Shown here one piece after another: positions 19,476 through 28,320 of a stretch of DNA of 64,000 nt. A program made the position numbers and the translations under genes. This stretch comes from Clostridia bacterium (GTDB taxonomy: Bacteria; Bacillota; Clostridia; Oscillospirales; RGIG577): contig JAFQZS010000050.1 of the NCBI GenBank assembly GCA_017405765.1, positions 18,688 to 82,687 on the forward strand. The letters are read 5' to 3'. The notes below the pieces were generated by a model. That model saw nothing but the letters and a program-made list of their open reading frames with translations. It made no database searches and was not told the origin of the DNA. The first letter of the stretch is position 1. Each line of letters starts with the position of its first letter.

Positions 19476-20570
19476 ATGCTTAGAGTATTAAGAGTACCCC
19501 CCAAGTTCATTTTGGGCAGAAACGCGCTTTGCGAATTAAGACAGCGCTGCGGCGTTGGCAAGCACTATCTCGTTATCGGCGGCAAGAGAGCTCTCGCACA
19601 GACGAAGCCGAAGATCGAAAAGAGCTTTGAGGGCGCAGACGAGACCGTTATGTTCCATCAGTTCTCCGGACTTTGCAGCTACGAAGAAGTTGCAAGAACC
19701 GAAAAAATGATCGAAGAGAACAATATAGACGTTATCGTAGGCGTAGGCGGCGGCAACGCGCTCGACACCGCGAGAGCTGCAGGCACCAACAAGGGCATCT
19801 ATGTTATAATGGCTCCCACCGTAGCCGCTACCGACGCTCCCTGCACGTCCATATCCATGTACTACAAGGAAGACGGCACCGGCATCGCAGGCTACAGCTA
19901 TTTCCACAAGAACCCCGATATGGTCATTGTTGACTCCGAGATAATGGCGAAGGCTCCCGTGCGCTACTTCATCTCCGGTATGGGCGACGCAATAGCTACG
20001 TACTTTGAGGGACGCACCTGCTACGAGCAGAACGTTCCCACCTTCTCTCAGGGCACTATCTCGAAGACGGGTCTTGCTCTGGCTCGCATGTGCTACGACA
20101 ACCTTATGGAGACGGGTTATCTTGCGCTTCAGGCTGCAAAGAAGGGCGTTGTTACCTCTACGTTTGAAGACTGCCTCGAGTCTACAGTATATTTAAGCGG
20201 CGTAGGCGGCGAGCAGACCGGCGTTGCGGGCGCTCACGGCTTCGGCAACTGGTTCGCTGCATTCCCTGAGGCTCACGATTACTGGCACGGCGAGAAGGTA
20301 GCGGTAGGTCTCGTTATCCAGCTCGTTATGGAGAACGCTCCCGAGCTTGAAGAAGTGCTCGAATTCCTCAACATGGTGGGACTTCCCACGATGCTCTCCG
20401 ACATCGGCATCACCGATCTTGAGGCAGGCGCGGCAAAGATGGCCAAGCTCGTTGACATGAATCCGAACAGCTCCGTTAAGTACACCAAGGGCGACACCTC
20501 CTATCAGGCCGTTTACGATGCGATCATCGCGGCTCAGGAGATCGCTGCAGAATTCAAAGCAGGCTTCTGA
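19476..20570 (+). CDS. gldA: Glycerol dehydrogenase-type iron/zinc alcohol dehydrogenase
   Basis: 364 aa, NAD-dependent group III metal alcohol dehydrogenase. The dinucleotide motif is GVGGGNALDTARA (92-104). The metal ligands are the Asp in GMGDAIATYFEGR and the His residues in AGAHGFGNW and AHDYWHGEKVA. TDAPCTSIS is typical of GldA. The enzyme would oxidise glycerol to dihydroxyacetone or reduce related hydroxyketones. The ribosome site GGAGG lies 10 bp before the ATG. No dihydroxyacetone kinase is nearby. The codon choice is strongly biased, suggesting high expression. Confidence 0.88.
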   Translation: MLRVLRVPPKFILGRNALCELRQRCGVGKHYLVIGGKRALAQTKPKIEKSFEGADETVMFHQFSGLCSYEEVARTEKMIEENNIDVIVGVGGGNALDTARAAGTNKGIYVIMAPTVAATDAPCTSISMYYKEDGTGIAGYSYFHKNPDMVIVDSEIMAKAPVRYFISGMGDAIATYFEGRTCYEQNVPTFSQGTISKTGLALARMCYDNLMETGYLALQAAKKGVVTSTFEDCLESTVYLSGVGGEQTGVAGAHGFGNWFAAFPEAHDYWHGEKVAVGLVIQLVMENAPELEEVLEFLNMVGLPTMLSDIGITDLEAGAAKMAKLVDMNPNSSVKYTKGDTSYQAVYDAIIAAQEIAAEFKAGF

Positions 20571-20589
20571 TTTTTCCAAAACCGTATTA

Positions 20590-20624
20590 AAGCCCGAAAA
20601 ACGCGCGTCGTTTTTCGGGCTTTT
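20590..20624 (+). terminator. Terminator after gldA
   Basis: AAGCCCGAAAAACG / CGTTTTTCGGGCTT stem with a 5-base loop, followed by TT. Confidence 0.8.
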
Positions 20625-20706
20625 CGTATTCCCGCCGCACTTGCAAACGCGCTCTTTGCTTGATATAATTTATATTATATCGATAAAAAAGGAGGCCGCC
20701 GCAGAC

Positions 20707-22026
20707 GTGCAGATATCAATGTTTGAAAACAACGTGCCGCGCCCGCTTGCGGCGCGTATGCGTCCGCGCACTTTGGACGAAATAGTGGGACAAAAGCATC
20801 TTTTGGGCGAAGGCAAGGTACTCAGGCGCATAATAGAGCAGGACAAGGTGTCGTCCATGATATTCTGGGGCCCTCCCGGCATAGGAAAAACGACGATAGC
20901 AAACGTCATCGCCGCAAAAACAAAGGCGCGCTTTATAAATTTCTCCGCCGTGACGAGCGGCATCAAGGAAATCCGCGCCGTTATGAACGAGGCCGATCAA
21001 AACCGCGCCTTCGGCGATAAGACCATCGTATTTGTTGACGAGATACACCGCTTCAACAAGGCGCAGCAGGACGCTTTTCTGCCCTTCGTTGAAAAGGGCA
21101 GCATAATCCTTATCGGCGCGACTACCGAAAATCCGTCTTTTGAGGTAAACGGCGCTCTTCTGTCGCGCTGCAAGGTCTTCGTATTGAAGCCGCTTTCGCC
21201 GGACGACATATACGAACTTCTCACGCGCGCCGTAAAAAAGTGGTATGAGCTTGAAAAACAGACCGTCGAAATAAGCGAACGCGCGCTTCGAATGATAGCA
21301 CAATTCGCGAACGGAGACGCGCGCACGGCTCTTTCAACGTTTGAGATGGCCGTGTTGAACGGCGAGATGGACGGCGACCGCGTCGCCGTGAGCATAGAGA
21401 CGGTCGAGGAATGCACCTCGCGCAAGGCGCTTTTATACGATAAGAATGGCGAGGAGCATTACAATATTATCTCCGCGCTTCATAAATCAATGCGGAATTC
21501 CGACGCCGACGCCGCCGTATATTGGCTTGCGCGTATGCTCGAAGCGGGCGAAGACCCGCTTTACGTGGCGCGGCGCGTCGTGCGCTTCGCAAGCGAGGAC
21601 GTGGGGCTTTCGGACCCGCGAGCGCTTGAGATAGCCGTCGCCGCGTATCAGGCATGCCACTTTATAGGAATGCCCGAATGCAGCGTGCATCTTACCGAGG
21701 CCGTGATATATATGTCGCTTGCGCCGAAATCCAACGCTATGGACGCCGCGTACCTTGCCGCGAAGACGGACGCGCTTAAAACGATAAGCGATCCTGTGCC
21801 GCTCGTCATACGAAACGGCGTAACGAAGCTCATGCGAGACGAGGGATACGGCAAGGGATATATTTACGCGCACGACACGAAGGACAAGCTCTCGGATATG
21901 CAGTGTCTCCCCGACTCGCTTTTGGGGCGCGAATATTATAAGCCCACCGAAGAAGGGCTCGAGGGCAGGTTCAAAGACAGGCTCTTAAAGATAAAACAAT
22001 GGAAAAAAGACCGCGGCGCGAAATAA
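20707..22026 (+). CDS. rarA: Replication-associated recombination protein A (AAA+ ATPase)
   Basis: 439-aa RarA/MgsA/WRNIP1 family clamp-loader-like ATPase acting at stalled forks. Walker A is GPPGIGKTT, Walker B is FVDEIHRF, sensor 1 is GATTENPSF, and an SRC arginine finger (LLSRCKVF) follows. The C-terminal tetramerisation domain continues through LPDSLLGREYYKPT. The GTG at 20707 is 11 bp from GGAGG. The ATG four codons later is too far from it. Confidence 0.93.
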   Translation: MQISMFENNVPRPLAARMRPRTLDEIVGQKHLLGEGKVLRRIIEQDKVSSMIFWGPPGIGKTTIANVIAAKTKARFINFSAVTSGIKEIRAVMNEADQNRAFGDKTIVFVDEIHRFNKAQQDAFLPFVEKGSIILIGATTENPSFEVNGALLSRCKVFVLKPLSPDDIYELLTRAVKKWYELEKQTVEISERALRMIAQFANGDARTALSTFEMAVLNGEMDGDRVAVSIETVEECTSRKALLYDKNGEEHYNIISALHKSMRNSDADAAVYWLARMLEAGEDPLYVARRVVRFASEDVGLSDPRALEIAVAAYQACHFIGMPECSVHLTEAVIYMSLAPKSNAMDAAYLAAKTDALKTISDPVPLVIRNGVTKLMRDEGYGKGYIYAHDTKDKLSDMQCLPDSLLGREYYKPTEEGLEGRFKDRLLKIKQWKKDRGAK

Positions 22027-22064
22027 ATATGCGTCGTCAATATATATCCGGAGGCTTTGATCAA

Positions 22065-22598
22065 ATGGAAATATTTAGCGGCCGTCCCGCCGACACAACG
22101 GGACGAAGCGAACGTGAAATAAAGACTTACGATATGCTCGACCGTTTGGGCATAGAATATCAGCGAACCGACCACAACCGCGCGCGCTCGATGAACGAGC
22201 TTCACACCGTCGACCTTACGCTGGGCATTATGATATGCAAGAACCTTTTTCTTTCAAACAGACAGCGCACAAAGTTCTACCTTCTTATGATGCCCGCAGG
22301 CAAGCCCTTTAAAACGAGCAAGGTGTCTCCCCAGCTCGGCATATCGAGGCTTAGCTTTGCGCCCGAGGAATACATGGAGCAGTTTTTAGACCTTCATCCG
22401 GGCAGCGTAAGCATTATGGGACTTATGAATGACCGCGACGGGAAAGTGCAGCTGATAATCGATGAGGACGTTATCAAAGAAGAATATATCGGCTGTCACC
22501 CCTGCGAAAACACGACGAGCCTTAAAATAAAGACGGAGGATATTTTAGAGCGCTTCCTCCCCGCCGTGGGCCACGAGCCGATAATAATAAAGATATAG
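22065..22598 (+). CDS. YbaK/ProX-type prolyl-tRNA editing protein
   Basis: 177 aa, YbaK fold. It resembles free-standing ProXp/PrdX deacylases that hydrolyse mischarged Ala- or Cys-tRNA(Pro). Supporting motifs are the catalytic-type lysine in GIMICKNLFLSNRQRTKFYLLMMP, the GKPFKTSKVSPQLG loop, PGSVSIMGLMND and the ending GCHPCENTTSLKIKT, where the GxxP loop is characteristic. The ATG at 22065 follows GGAGG. Two in-frame ATGs upstream overlap rarA. It is probably in one unit with rarA. Confidence 0.85.
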   Translation: MEIFSGRPADTTGRSEREIKTYDMLDRLGIEYQRTDHNRARSMNELHTVDLTLGIMICKNLFLSNRQRTKFYLLMMPAGKPFKTSKVSPQLGISRLSFAPEEYMEQFLDLHPGSVSIMGLMNDRDGKVQLIIDEDVIKEEYIGCHPCENTTSLKIKTEDILERFLPAVGHEPIIIKI

Positions 22599-22603
22599 CT
22601 TTT

Positions 22604-22629
22604 GCCGCGATTTTTTCGCGGCTTTTTTG
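22604..22629 (+). terminator. Terminator after the tRNA-editing gene
   Basis: GCCGCG / CGCGGC stem followed by TTTTTT. Confidence 0.75.
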
Positions 22630-22664
22630 TTTACATTCTGTTAATTATTTTTTTCACAAATCAC

Positions 22665-22693
22665 TTGAATATTTTAATATTACATTGTACAAT
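22665..22693 (+). promoter_or_regulatory. Promoter for the ECF component-coaX unit
   Basis: TTGAAT (22665-22670), 17 bp, TACAAT (22688-22693), about 75 bp upstream of the first start codon. Confidence 0.6.
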
Positions 22694-22768
22694 ACAAGCG
22701 TATTCGGTATTTCCAAAATATTTGCGCTGCACCCGCACATGGGGCAACAGCAAGGAGGACGAATTATT

Positions 22769-23410
22769 ATGAACAACACAGCAGGAAGTTCTAAGATCCG
22801 CTGGATGGTAGGCGTCGCGCTGATGGCTGCCATCATCATCATTCTGGCGAATACGCCTTTGGGGCTTATCCAGCTCCCGATCATCAAGGCGACGACCGTT
22901 CACATTCCCGTCATTATCGGCGCGATACTGCTGGGCCCGCTGGCAGGCGGTATCCTCGGCGGCGTGTTCGGTATCTGCTCGCTTGTAAGCAACACCGTAG
23001 CTCCCACCCTGCTTTCCTTCGCCTTTTCTCCCTTTTTGAGCACCACCGGCGTACCCGGCGCGCTTAAAGCCGTTTGGATAGCCGTAGGCTGCCGCATACT
23101 TATAGGCGTTGTAGCCGGATGGGTATGGAAAGCATTTTCCCGCTCGAAGGTAAATGATTTCGTTGCGCTTCCGATCGTAGGATTTATCGGCTCGATGACT
23201 AACACGATACTCGTTATGGGCAGCATTTACGTGCTTTTCGCACAGCAGTATGCCGAAGCGAGAAACGTGGCTCTCACCGCCGTATTCTCCCTCGTTATGG
23301 CTACTGTAACGGCTTCCGGCATACCTGAGGCGATCGCCGCAGCAGTGCTCGTGACCGTAATAGGCAAAGCGCTCTTAAAGGCTTTCGGCGGACGCTTTAT
23401 CAAAAACTGA
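22769..23410 (+). CDS. ECF transporter substrate-binding (S) component, probably pantothenate
   Basis: 213 aa, about six membrane segments. After a short N-terminus the pattern MVGVALMAAIIIIL...LPIIKATTVHIPVIIGAILLGPLAGGILGGVFG matches the ECF S-component fold, including the Gly-rich loop before the second helix. It would capture a vitamin and dock on the shared EcfAAT energy module, which is not in this window. Substrate assignment rests on context: 18 bp downstream is type III pantothenate kinase, so pantothenate (PanT-like) is the best guess. The start has AAGGAGGA. Confidence 0.8.
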   Translation: MNNTAGSSKIRWMVGVALMAAIIIILANTPLGLIQLPIIKATTVHIPVIIGAILLGPLAGGILGGVFGICSLVSNTVAPTLLSFAFSPFLSTTGVPGALKAVWIAVGCRILIGVVAGWVWKAFSRSKVNDFVALPIVGFIGSMTNTILVMGSIYVLFAQQYAEARNVALTAVFSLVMATVTASGIPEAIAAAVLVTVIGKALLKAFGGRFIKN

Positions 23411-23428
23411 TACCGGAGGAAAAACATC

Positions 23429-24190
23429 ATGCTCTTGGCAATCGACGCCGGCAATTCAAATATCGTTGTCGGTCTTATTGAAAACGACGAGATAGTAAAG
23501 GTTTTCAGGATCTCCACTGATACGAGCAAAACGGCGGACGAGTATCTTATATCTTTCCGTCAGCTTATGGATGTGGGCGGCGTTGACTATAAAAAGATCG
23601 ACGGCGCAATAATATGCTCCGTAGTGCCTCCGATAAAATCGGCGCTCACGGGAGCCGTAAAAATGCTTACGGGACTCGATCCGCTAATAGTAAGCGCAGA
23701 GCTCAACACGGGGCTTTTGATAGATATAGACAATCCCGCGCAGCTCGGAAGCGACCTCATAGCCGACGCTGTGGCAGCAGTCAGCGATTATACGCTTCCC
23801 GCCATAGTTTTCGATATGGGCACCGCAACAACGATATCCGTGATAGGCAAAGACTCACGCTATTTGGGCGGAGTTATCATGCCGGGGCTCAGGCTTTCCT
23901 TGAACGCGTTAAGCTCGCATACTTCCCAGCTCCCCAAGGTATCCATAGAGGCTCCCGAAAGCTGCATCGGCCGCAACACCGTTGATTGTATGAAGAGCGG
24001 CAGCATTTTCGGCGCGGCGTCGATGATGGACGGAATGATAGAGCGCATTGAAGACGAGCTGGGCGAGGAAGCCTCGGTCATAGCGACGGGCGGTCTTTCT
24101 CAGTACGTAGTTCCCGAATGCAGACGCGAAATAGTATACGACGAAAACCTTCTTCTTCGCGGTCTCAACAAAATATATAAAATGAATTAA
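23429..24190 (+). CDS. coaX: Type III pantothenate kinase
   Basis: 253 aa, ASKHA-fold kinase making 4'-phosphopantothenate in the first step of CoA synthesis. The phosphate loop is DAGNSNIVVG (6-15). The substrate region LGSDLIADAVAA and the second ATP motif FDMGTATTISVI are present, as is GGVIMPGLRLSLNALSSHT. This type is not feedback-inhibited by CoA (family knowledge). It forms an uptake-and-trapping unit with the upstream ECF gene. The later CoA gene coaBC lies 2 kb away on the other strand. Confidence 0.95.
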   Translation: MLLAIDAGNSNIVVGLIENDEIVKVFRISTDTSKTADEYLISFRQLMDVGGVDYKKIDGAIICSVVPPIKSALTGAVKMLTGLDPLIVSAELNTGLLIDIDNPAQLGSDLIADAVAAVSDYTLPAIVFDMGTATTISVIGKDSRYLGGVIMPGLRLSLNALSSHTSQLPKVSIEAPESCIGRNTVDCMKSGSIFGAASMMDGMIERIEDELGEEASVIATGGLSQYVVPECRREIVYDENLLLRGLNKIYKMN

Positions 24191-24234
24191 GTAAGCTTAT
24201 CCGTTATACCGAATACGAGACGAATACGAATATA

Positions 24235-24265
24235 AAGCCCCGCCGAATAAAACGGCGGGGTTTTT
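24235..24265 (+). terminator. Terminator after coaX, first 26-bp repeat copy
   Basis: CCCCGCCG / CGGCGGGG stem with loop AATAAAA, followed by TTTTT. Confidence 0.75.
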
Positions 24266-24575
24266 CAGTGTGTCAAAAAACTACTTTTTGACACACTGCA
24301 GACTTTCAAAAAAGAGGGGCCAATGCTTAAAAAAACGGCGCGTCGGCGTATTTTTATACGGCAGAGGCGTTTTTTAAGGATAGATGAAAACCCGCCAAAA
24401 ACGTAAGCTTTTTGGCGGGCAAAACCAACTCAAGAATATTAAGCTTTTTATGTTGGCTTGTTTAAAGATATTGAAACAGCTTTAATGATTTAATGAAAAA
24501 ATGTTTTTTCATCGGTGGGGCTCTTTTTTGGCAGTCTGAAGCCCCGCCGAATAAAACGGCGGGGCTTTTCATACA

Positions 24576-24612
24576 AGCGAAAAAGCGTACGCCTGTGCGT
24601 ACGCTTTTCGCT
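24576..24612 (-). terminator. Terminator of the lipoprotein gene
   Basis: AGCGAAAAAGCGTACG pairs with CGTACGCTTTTCGCT (one bulged A) around CCTGTG, 40 bp downstream of the lipoprotein stop. Confidence 0.75.
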
Positions 24613-24654
24613 AAAGACTTCATGATATGAATATGAAAGGGAAAAATGAATTAT

Positions 24655-25272
24655 TTACTCAGCTGCATCTGCCGTAAGGCTCGTTATAATAGCAATTACG
24701 TCAGCGTCGTCGGGCGAAATGGTATTGCCGTCAGTGGGCTGCCAGATATCTACCGCAAAATAGCCTTCGCCGTCAACGGCACTAAGAGACGTAAGGTTCA
24801 TGCTCGAGCTGTAAGCGCCCTCTGCGCCGCTCCACTCGCGATCGCCTATCGTTACGCCTGCAACTTCCTCATAGGAATCGAACACGCCGGTCACGAGATA
24901 GTACGAACCGCTTGCGCTGTAAGTAATGTCTATGCCGGGCTTTCCGTACATATCGTCTTCGCTGGTCGCGCCCTTATATACCTTTAACTTGCCGGGCTCG
25001 GACTGCGGGAATGCCTTCCAGCCGTCGGGAACCATTACGCTGAATGCGCCGGTGTCGCAGATCTCGCCGCCTGCAACCGAAGCTGCAGCGTCCGCAGCGG
25101 CGTCAGCTGCTTCGTCAACTGCTGCCGATGCGTCGTCAACTGCTTCGTCAACTGCTTCCTGCGCCTGATCTGCCGCGTCCTCAGCCTTCTTCTGGCTGCT
25201 GCATGCCGTAAAAGCAAATACGCACATAGCAAGCGCAAGTATGAGGGCTAAAACCTTAAAACTTTTCTTCAT
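24655..25272 (-). CDS. Hypothetical lipoprotein with Ala/Asp-rich stalk
   Basis: 205 aa. Signal sequence MKKSFKVLALILALAMCVFAFTAC gives a type II lipobox (FTAC) with the anchor Cys at 24. Residues 30-65 are a low-complexity A/D/E stalk (repeats of EAVDEA, DDASAAVDEAADAA), likely a helical spacer. Residues 70-205 form a compact, mostly beta domain starting EICDTGAFSVMVPDGWKAFP, a pattern seen in small uncharacterised surface domains. No catalytic motif is seen. It is a single gene with its own terminator. Confidence 0.75.
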   Translation of the reverse strand: MKKSFKVLALILALAMCVFAFTACSSQKKAEDAADQAQEAVDEAVDDASAAVDEAADAAADAAASVAGGEICDTGAFSVMVPDGWKAFPQSEPGKLKVYKGATSEDDMYGKPGIDITYSASGSYYLVTGVFDSYEEVAGVTIGDREWSGAEGAYSSSMNLTSLSAVDGEGYFAVDIWQPTDGNTISPDDADVIAIITSLTADAAE

Positions 25273-25627
25273 TTCTTATCTTCCTCCTTGATGTTTTTTC
25301 GGGAAATGTATATAAATTTTATCCCTTACAGCTTAATATGCATAGTCAAAAAGCATTATGCCAAAACAAAAAAGCACAACGTCAGAGGCTTTTATAAGCC
25401 TTTGATATCATGCTTTTATCTTATATGTATTCGTTTTTTCGAGTATATCTCCGTGCGAAAAAAGACAGAATTATTCTGTCTGTCTGTCTGTCAGTGAAAA
25501 TCATACCCGAACGTTTCATAATGTCAATACTCCGAATAAATAAAACCGTGCAAAATTTTTTACAAGCATATTATACATAAACACTATACGTTTTTCAAGT
25601 CTTTTGACGAAAAAAACGCCGTTTCGG
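25273..25627. other. Intergenic region with tetranucleotide tract
   Basis: 355 bp, AT-rich, no gene seen. It contains a small hairpin AGACAGAA/TTCTGTCT (25463-25481) running into four tandem CTGT units (25476-25491), and a hairpin AGGCTTT/AAGCCT near 25388-25403. Confidence 0.5.
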
Positions 25628-26128
25628 CTATAAAGCCTTCTGCCTAAGTATACCTTCGTAAAGTCCGTCCACGCACGTTCCGCACGGCGTATATCCCCTT
25701 ACGGCGTAATAATACTTAAGAGGCTCGTTGCCGACCGCCGAGTCAAGCCGCATATAATCCATGCCGTTAAGCTTTGCGTACGTCTCCATGCGCTCAAGAA
25801 AAACGGAGCCCGCTCCCTTTTTTCTTATGTCCGAAGCAAAATTATGAAGATAATACGCTTTCACGTCGTTTTCTGGCCATCTTTCGTCTTGGGTCTTTAT
25901 AACTGCCGCCGCTGCAAGCGCGCCGTCATACATATCTATAAGAACGAACACGCCTCCCCTTTTTCTGTATCCCTCGTAGTACTCCAAAGGATATACTTCG
26001 GTATAATGAGTCTTGTTCCACTGCTCTATGCCCACCTCGTCCATCCAGCGTATGCGCGCCTCTATGAGTGAAAACATGAGCGGCAGCTCATCTTTTTTTA
26101 TTCTTCTGAATATATACCTTTCGTCCAT
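25628..26128 (-). CDS. GNAT-family N-acetyltransferase
   Basis: 166 aa. The acetyl-CoA fold is recognisable: strand 4 YYLHNFASDIRKKGAGSVFLERMETYAKLNG, with RKKGAGS standing for the pyrophosphate loop (Q/RxxGxG/A), then YMRLDSAVGNEPLKYYYAVRGYTPCG, the classic end with N, Y and the GY turn. The N-terminus (FRRIKKDELPLMFSLI) is typical. The substrate is unknown. It lies 6 bp downstream of coaBC and is likely in the same transcript. Confidence 0.8.
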   Translation of the reverse strand: MDERYIFRRIKKDELPLMFSLIEARIRWMDEVGIEQWNKTHYTEVYPLEYYEGYRKRGGVFVLIDMYDGALAAAAVIKTQDERWPENDVKAYYLHNFASDIRKKGAGSVFLERMETYAKLNGMDYMRLDSAVGNEPLKYYYAVRGYTPCGTCVDGLYEGILRQKAL

Positions 26129-26134
26129 TTACAT

Positions 26135-27331
26135 TTACAGACCCATCTTTTCCGCGATCATCGTAAGCAGAACATCCGCCGCATCTTCCTTAGATAAAAG
26201 CGGTAGCTCTCTCGCCTCGCCGCGCGTTATTACCGTGAGGATATTCGTATCCCCCGCAAAGCCCGCGCCCTTGACTTTCACGTTGTTTGCGGCTATCATG
26301 TCGAGATTCTTCTTTTCAAGCTTCTTTTTCGAGTTTTCGACCATGTCGCGCGTTTCCATCGAAAATCCGCATAAGAACTGGCCTTCGCGCTTCATGCTTC
26401 CCAGGGTCGCTATTATATCCTTCGTGCGCTCAAGCTCTATCTTCATATCGCCGTCGCTCTTTTTTATCTTGTCCTCAGCGGCAACTGCCGGTCTGTAATC
26501 GGCCACAGCCGCCGCTTTTATAACTATATCGGCTTTGTCGAAGCGGCTTACAACGGCGTCGTACATATCCTGTGCCGAAACGATATTTACTACCTCTACG
26601 CCCTCGGGCGGCGCTATCGATACGGGGCCGCTCACAAGCGTGACGCGCGCTCCCCTTAATGCGGCGCGCTTTGCTATCGCATAGCCCATCTTTCCGCTAG
26701 AATGGTTAGTTATATACCTTACGGGGTCTATAGCTTCGCGCGTCGGCCCCGCCGTAACGATGATATTCTTCCCCGCAAAATCCTTCTTTTCGTAAAGCGC
26801 GCGCTCAATACACTCAAGCATCGTCTGCGGCTCGACCATTTTGCCAAGTCCCACCGCGCCGCAGGCGAGCCTGCCGCCGACGGGACCTATTATCTCCCAG
26901 CCGTATTTTTTAAGCGTTTCTATATTGTCCTGCGTCACGGGATTTTCGTACATCGCCGTGTTCATCGCGGGCGCGATGAGCTTTTTGCAGCGGCACGCAA
27001 GCGCGACCGTAGTGAGCATATTGTCGGCGATGCCGTGCGCAAGCTTTGCAATCGTGTTGGCCGTAGCGGGAGCTATTATAAGCACATCCGCCGAATCGGC
27101 AACGGCTATATGCTCCGTTTCCATGGTGAAGTTTCGGTCAAACGTGTCGATAAGGCACTTGTTCTTACTTAGGCTCTCCATCGGTATCGGCGACACTATC
27201 TTTTCTGCCGCTTCTGTCATGATAACGCGCACGTTCGCGTTCTTTTTTACGAGCATGCTTACGAGATTCGGTATCTTATAGGCGGCTATACCGCCGGTTA
27301 TCCCTATTACTACAGTTTTTCCGGAAAACAT
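26135..27331 (-). CDS. coaBC: Bifunctional phosphopantothenoylcysteine decarboxylase / synthetase
   Basis: 398 aa. The N-terminal FMN-dependent CoaC domain (to about 180) has the GITGGIAAYK opening, the APATANTIAK loop and PAMNTAMYENP with the active-site Asn/Met. The C-terminal CoaB domain begins IIVTAGPTREAIDPVRYITNHSSGKMG, with KAAAVADYRP and the C-terminal KKLEKKNLDMIAANN. It performs CoA steps 2 and 3. The ATG at 27331 is 6 bp after GGGGAGG. Confidence 0.95.
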   Translation of the reverse strand: MFSGKTVVIGITGGIAAYKIPNLVSMLVKKNANVRVIMTEAAEKIVSPIPMESLSKNKCLIDTFDRNFTMETEHIAVADSADVLIIAPATANTIAKLAHGIADNMLTTVALACRCKKLIAPAMNTAMYENPVTQDNIETLKKYGWEIIGPVGGRLACGAVGLGKMVEPQTMLECIERALYEKKDFAGKNIIVTAGPTREAIDPVRYITNHSSGKMGYAIAKRAALRGARVTLVSGPVSIAPPEGVEVVNIVSAQDMYDAVVSRFDKADIVIKAAAVADYRPAVAAEDKIKKSDGDMKIELERTKDIIATLGSMKREGQFLCGFSMETRDMVENSKKKLEKKNLDMIAANNVKVKGAGFAGDTNILTVITRGEARELPLLSKEDAADVLLTMIAEKMGL

Positions 27332-27427
27332 TTTAATCCTCCCCAAAAAGACTTGTTTTGATTATATTTTATCATAAAGCGGCGCTTTAGTATACACTTT
27401 TTATTTTTTGACGTTGAAGCTTTATTG

Positions 27428-27457
27428 TTGACTTTTATATGCCCCAGACTTTATAAT
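27428..27457 (+). promoter_or_regulatory. Promoter for the MoxR-VWA pair
   Basis: TTGACT (27428-27433), 18 bp, TATAAT (27452-27457), 31 bp before the first start codon. Confidence 0.65.
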
Positions 27458-27488
27458 TAAATCAAATATGTTTAAAGGTGGTAAGCAA

Positions 27489-28304
27489 ATGGAATTTACG
27501 CAATTTAAGGGCAGCGAAGAATATGTAGTATCAAAAGAACTTACTGATGCTGTCAACATAGCAATGGCTCTTGAGAAGCCGCTTCTTATAAAAGGCGAGC
27601 CCGGCACAGGTAAAACCATGCTCGCGCAGGCCATCTCGAACGCACTCGGCATGGACCTTATAATATGGAACATAAAATCAACGACGAAGGCGCAGGACGG
27701 CCTTTATGTATACGACGTCGTACAGCGTCTTTACGACAGCCAGTTCGGCGGAAACAGTGTTGACGATATAGAAAAGTATATCTCTCTCGGCAAGTTGGGC
27801 GAGGCGTTCGCCTCCGACGAGCAGAAGGTGCTTCTTATAGACGAGATAGACAAGGCAGACCTCGAATTCCCGAACGACCTTCTTTGGGAGCTTGACAAGA
27901 TGGAGTTCTATATTCCCGAAACGGGCAAGACCATCAAGGCAAAGCACCGTCCGATAGTTATTATAACCTCGAACGCGGAAAAGGAACTGCCCGGCGCTTT
28001 CCTTCGCCGCTGCATATTCCATTATATAGAGTTCCCGAACGAGGAGCTCATGCGCGAGATAGTAAAGGTGCATTATCCCGACCTTGAGGAGAATATTCTC
28101 GCTCATGTTATGGAAGCCTTCTATTGGATACGCTCCCTGCCCGATATCCAGAAGAAACCCTCTACTTCCGAGGTCATCGACTGGATAGCTGCAATACAGG
28201 CGGCAGGCATCCCCTATGATACGATACGCGAAACGATACCGTTTGCCGGCGTGCTTTTAAAGAAGAACGAGGATATAGACCAGATGCACGCGAAACTCGG
28301 CTGA
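27489..28304 (+). CDS. MoxR-type AAA+ ATPase
   Basis: 271 aa. Walker A is GEPGTGKT, Walker B is LLIDEIDKAD, sensor 1 is IITSNAEKELPGAFLRRC with the arginine finger. It resembles the CoxD/MoxR branch, which act as chaperone-like ATPases that insert cofactors or assemble complexes together with a VWA partner. That partner is encoded 16 bp downstream. The start at 27489 has GGTGG upstream; an ATG at 27468 precedes the ribosome site. The client protein is not evident from the neighbourhood. Confidence 0.87.
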   Translation: MEFTQFKGSEEYVVSKELTDAVNIAMALEKPLLIKGEPGTGKTMLAQAISNALGMDLIIWNIKSTTKAQDGLYVYDVVQRLYDSQFGGNSVDDIEKYISLGKLGEAFASDEQKVLLIDEIDKADLEFPNDLLWELDKMEFYIPETGKTIKAKHRPIVIITSNAEKELPGAFLRRCIFHYIEFPNEELMREIVKVHYPDLEENILAHVMEAFYWIRSLPDIQKKPSTSEVIDWIAAIQAAGIPYDTIRETIPFAGVLLKKNEDIDQMHAKLG

Positions 28305-28320
28305 TATTGGAGGTTTTTTT

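Larger units (their letters stand above)
24191..24654. other. Hairpin-rich intergenic island bounded by 26-bp direct repeats
   Basis: No coding potential seen. An identical 26-bp segment (AAGCCCCGCCGAATAAAACG plus GCGGGG) occurs at 24235-24260 and 24539-24564. Both copies are terminator-like stems. Between them lie a 14-bp perfect hairpin (24266-24298), an 18-nt inverted repeat with two mismatches (24299-24316 with 24521-24538) and smaller hairpins at 24347-24360, 24391-24419 and 24493-24512. It could be a palindromic non-coding mobile element, a structured RNA, or stacked terminators. Confidence 0.7.

Noticed and set aside
24191..24650. CRISPR array
   Set aside because: Only two direct repeat copies, 278 bp apart, each an imperfect terminator-like palindrome. 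No cas genes.
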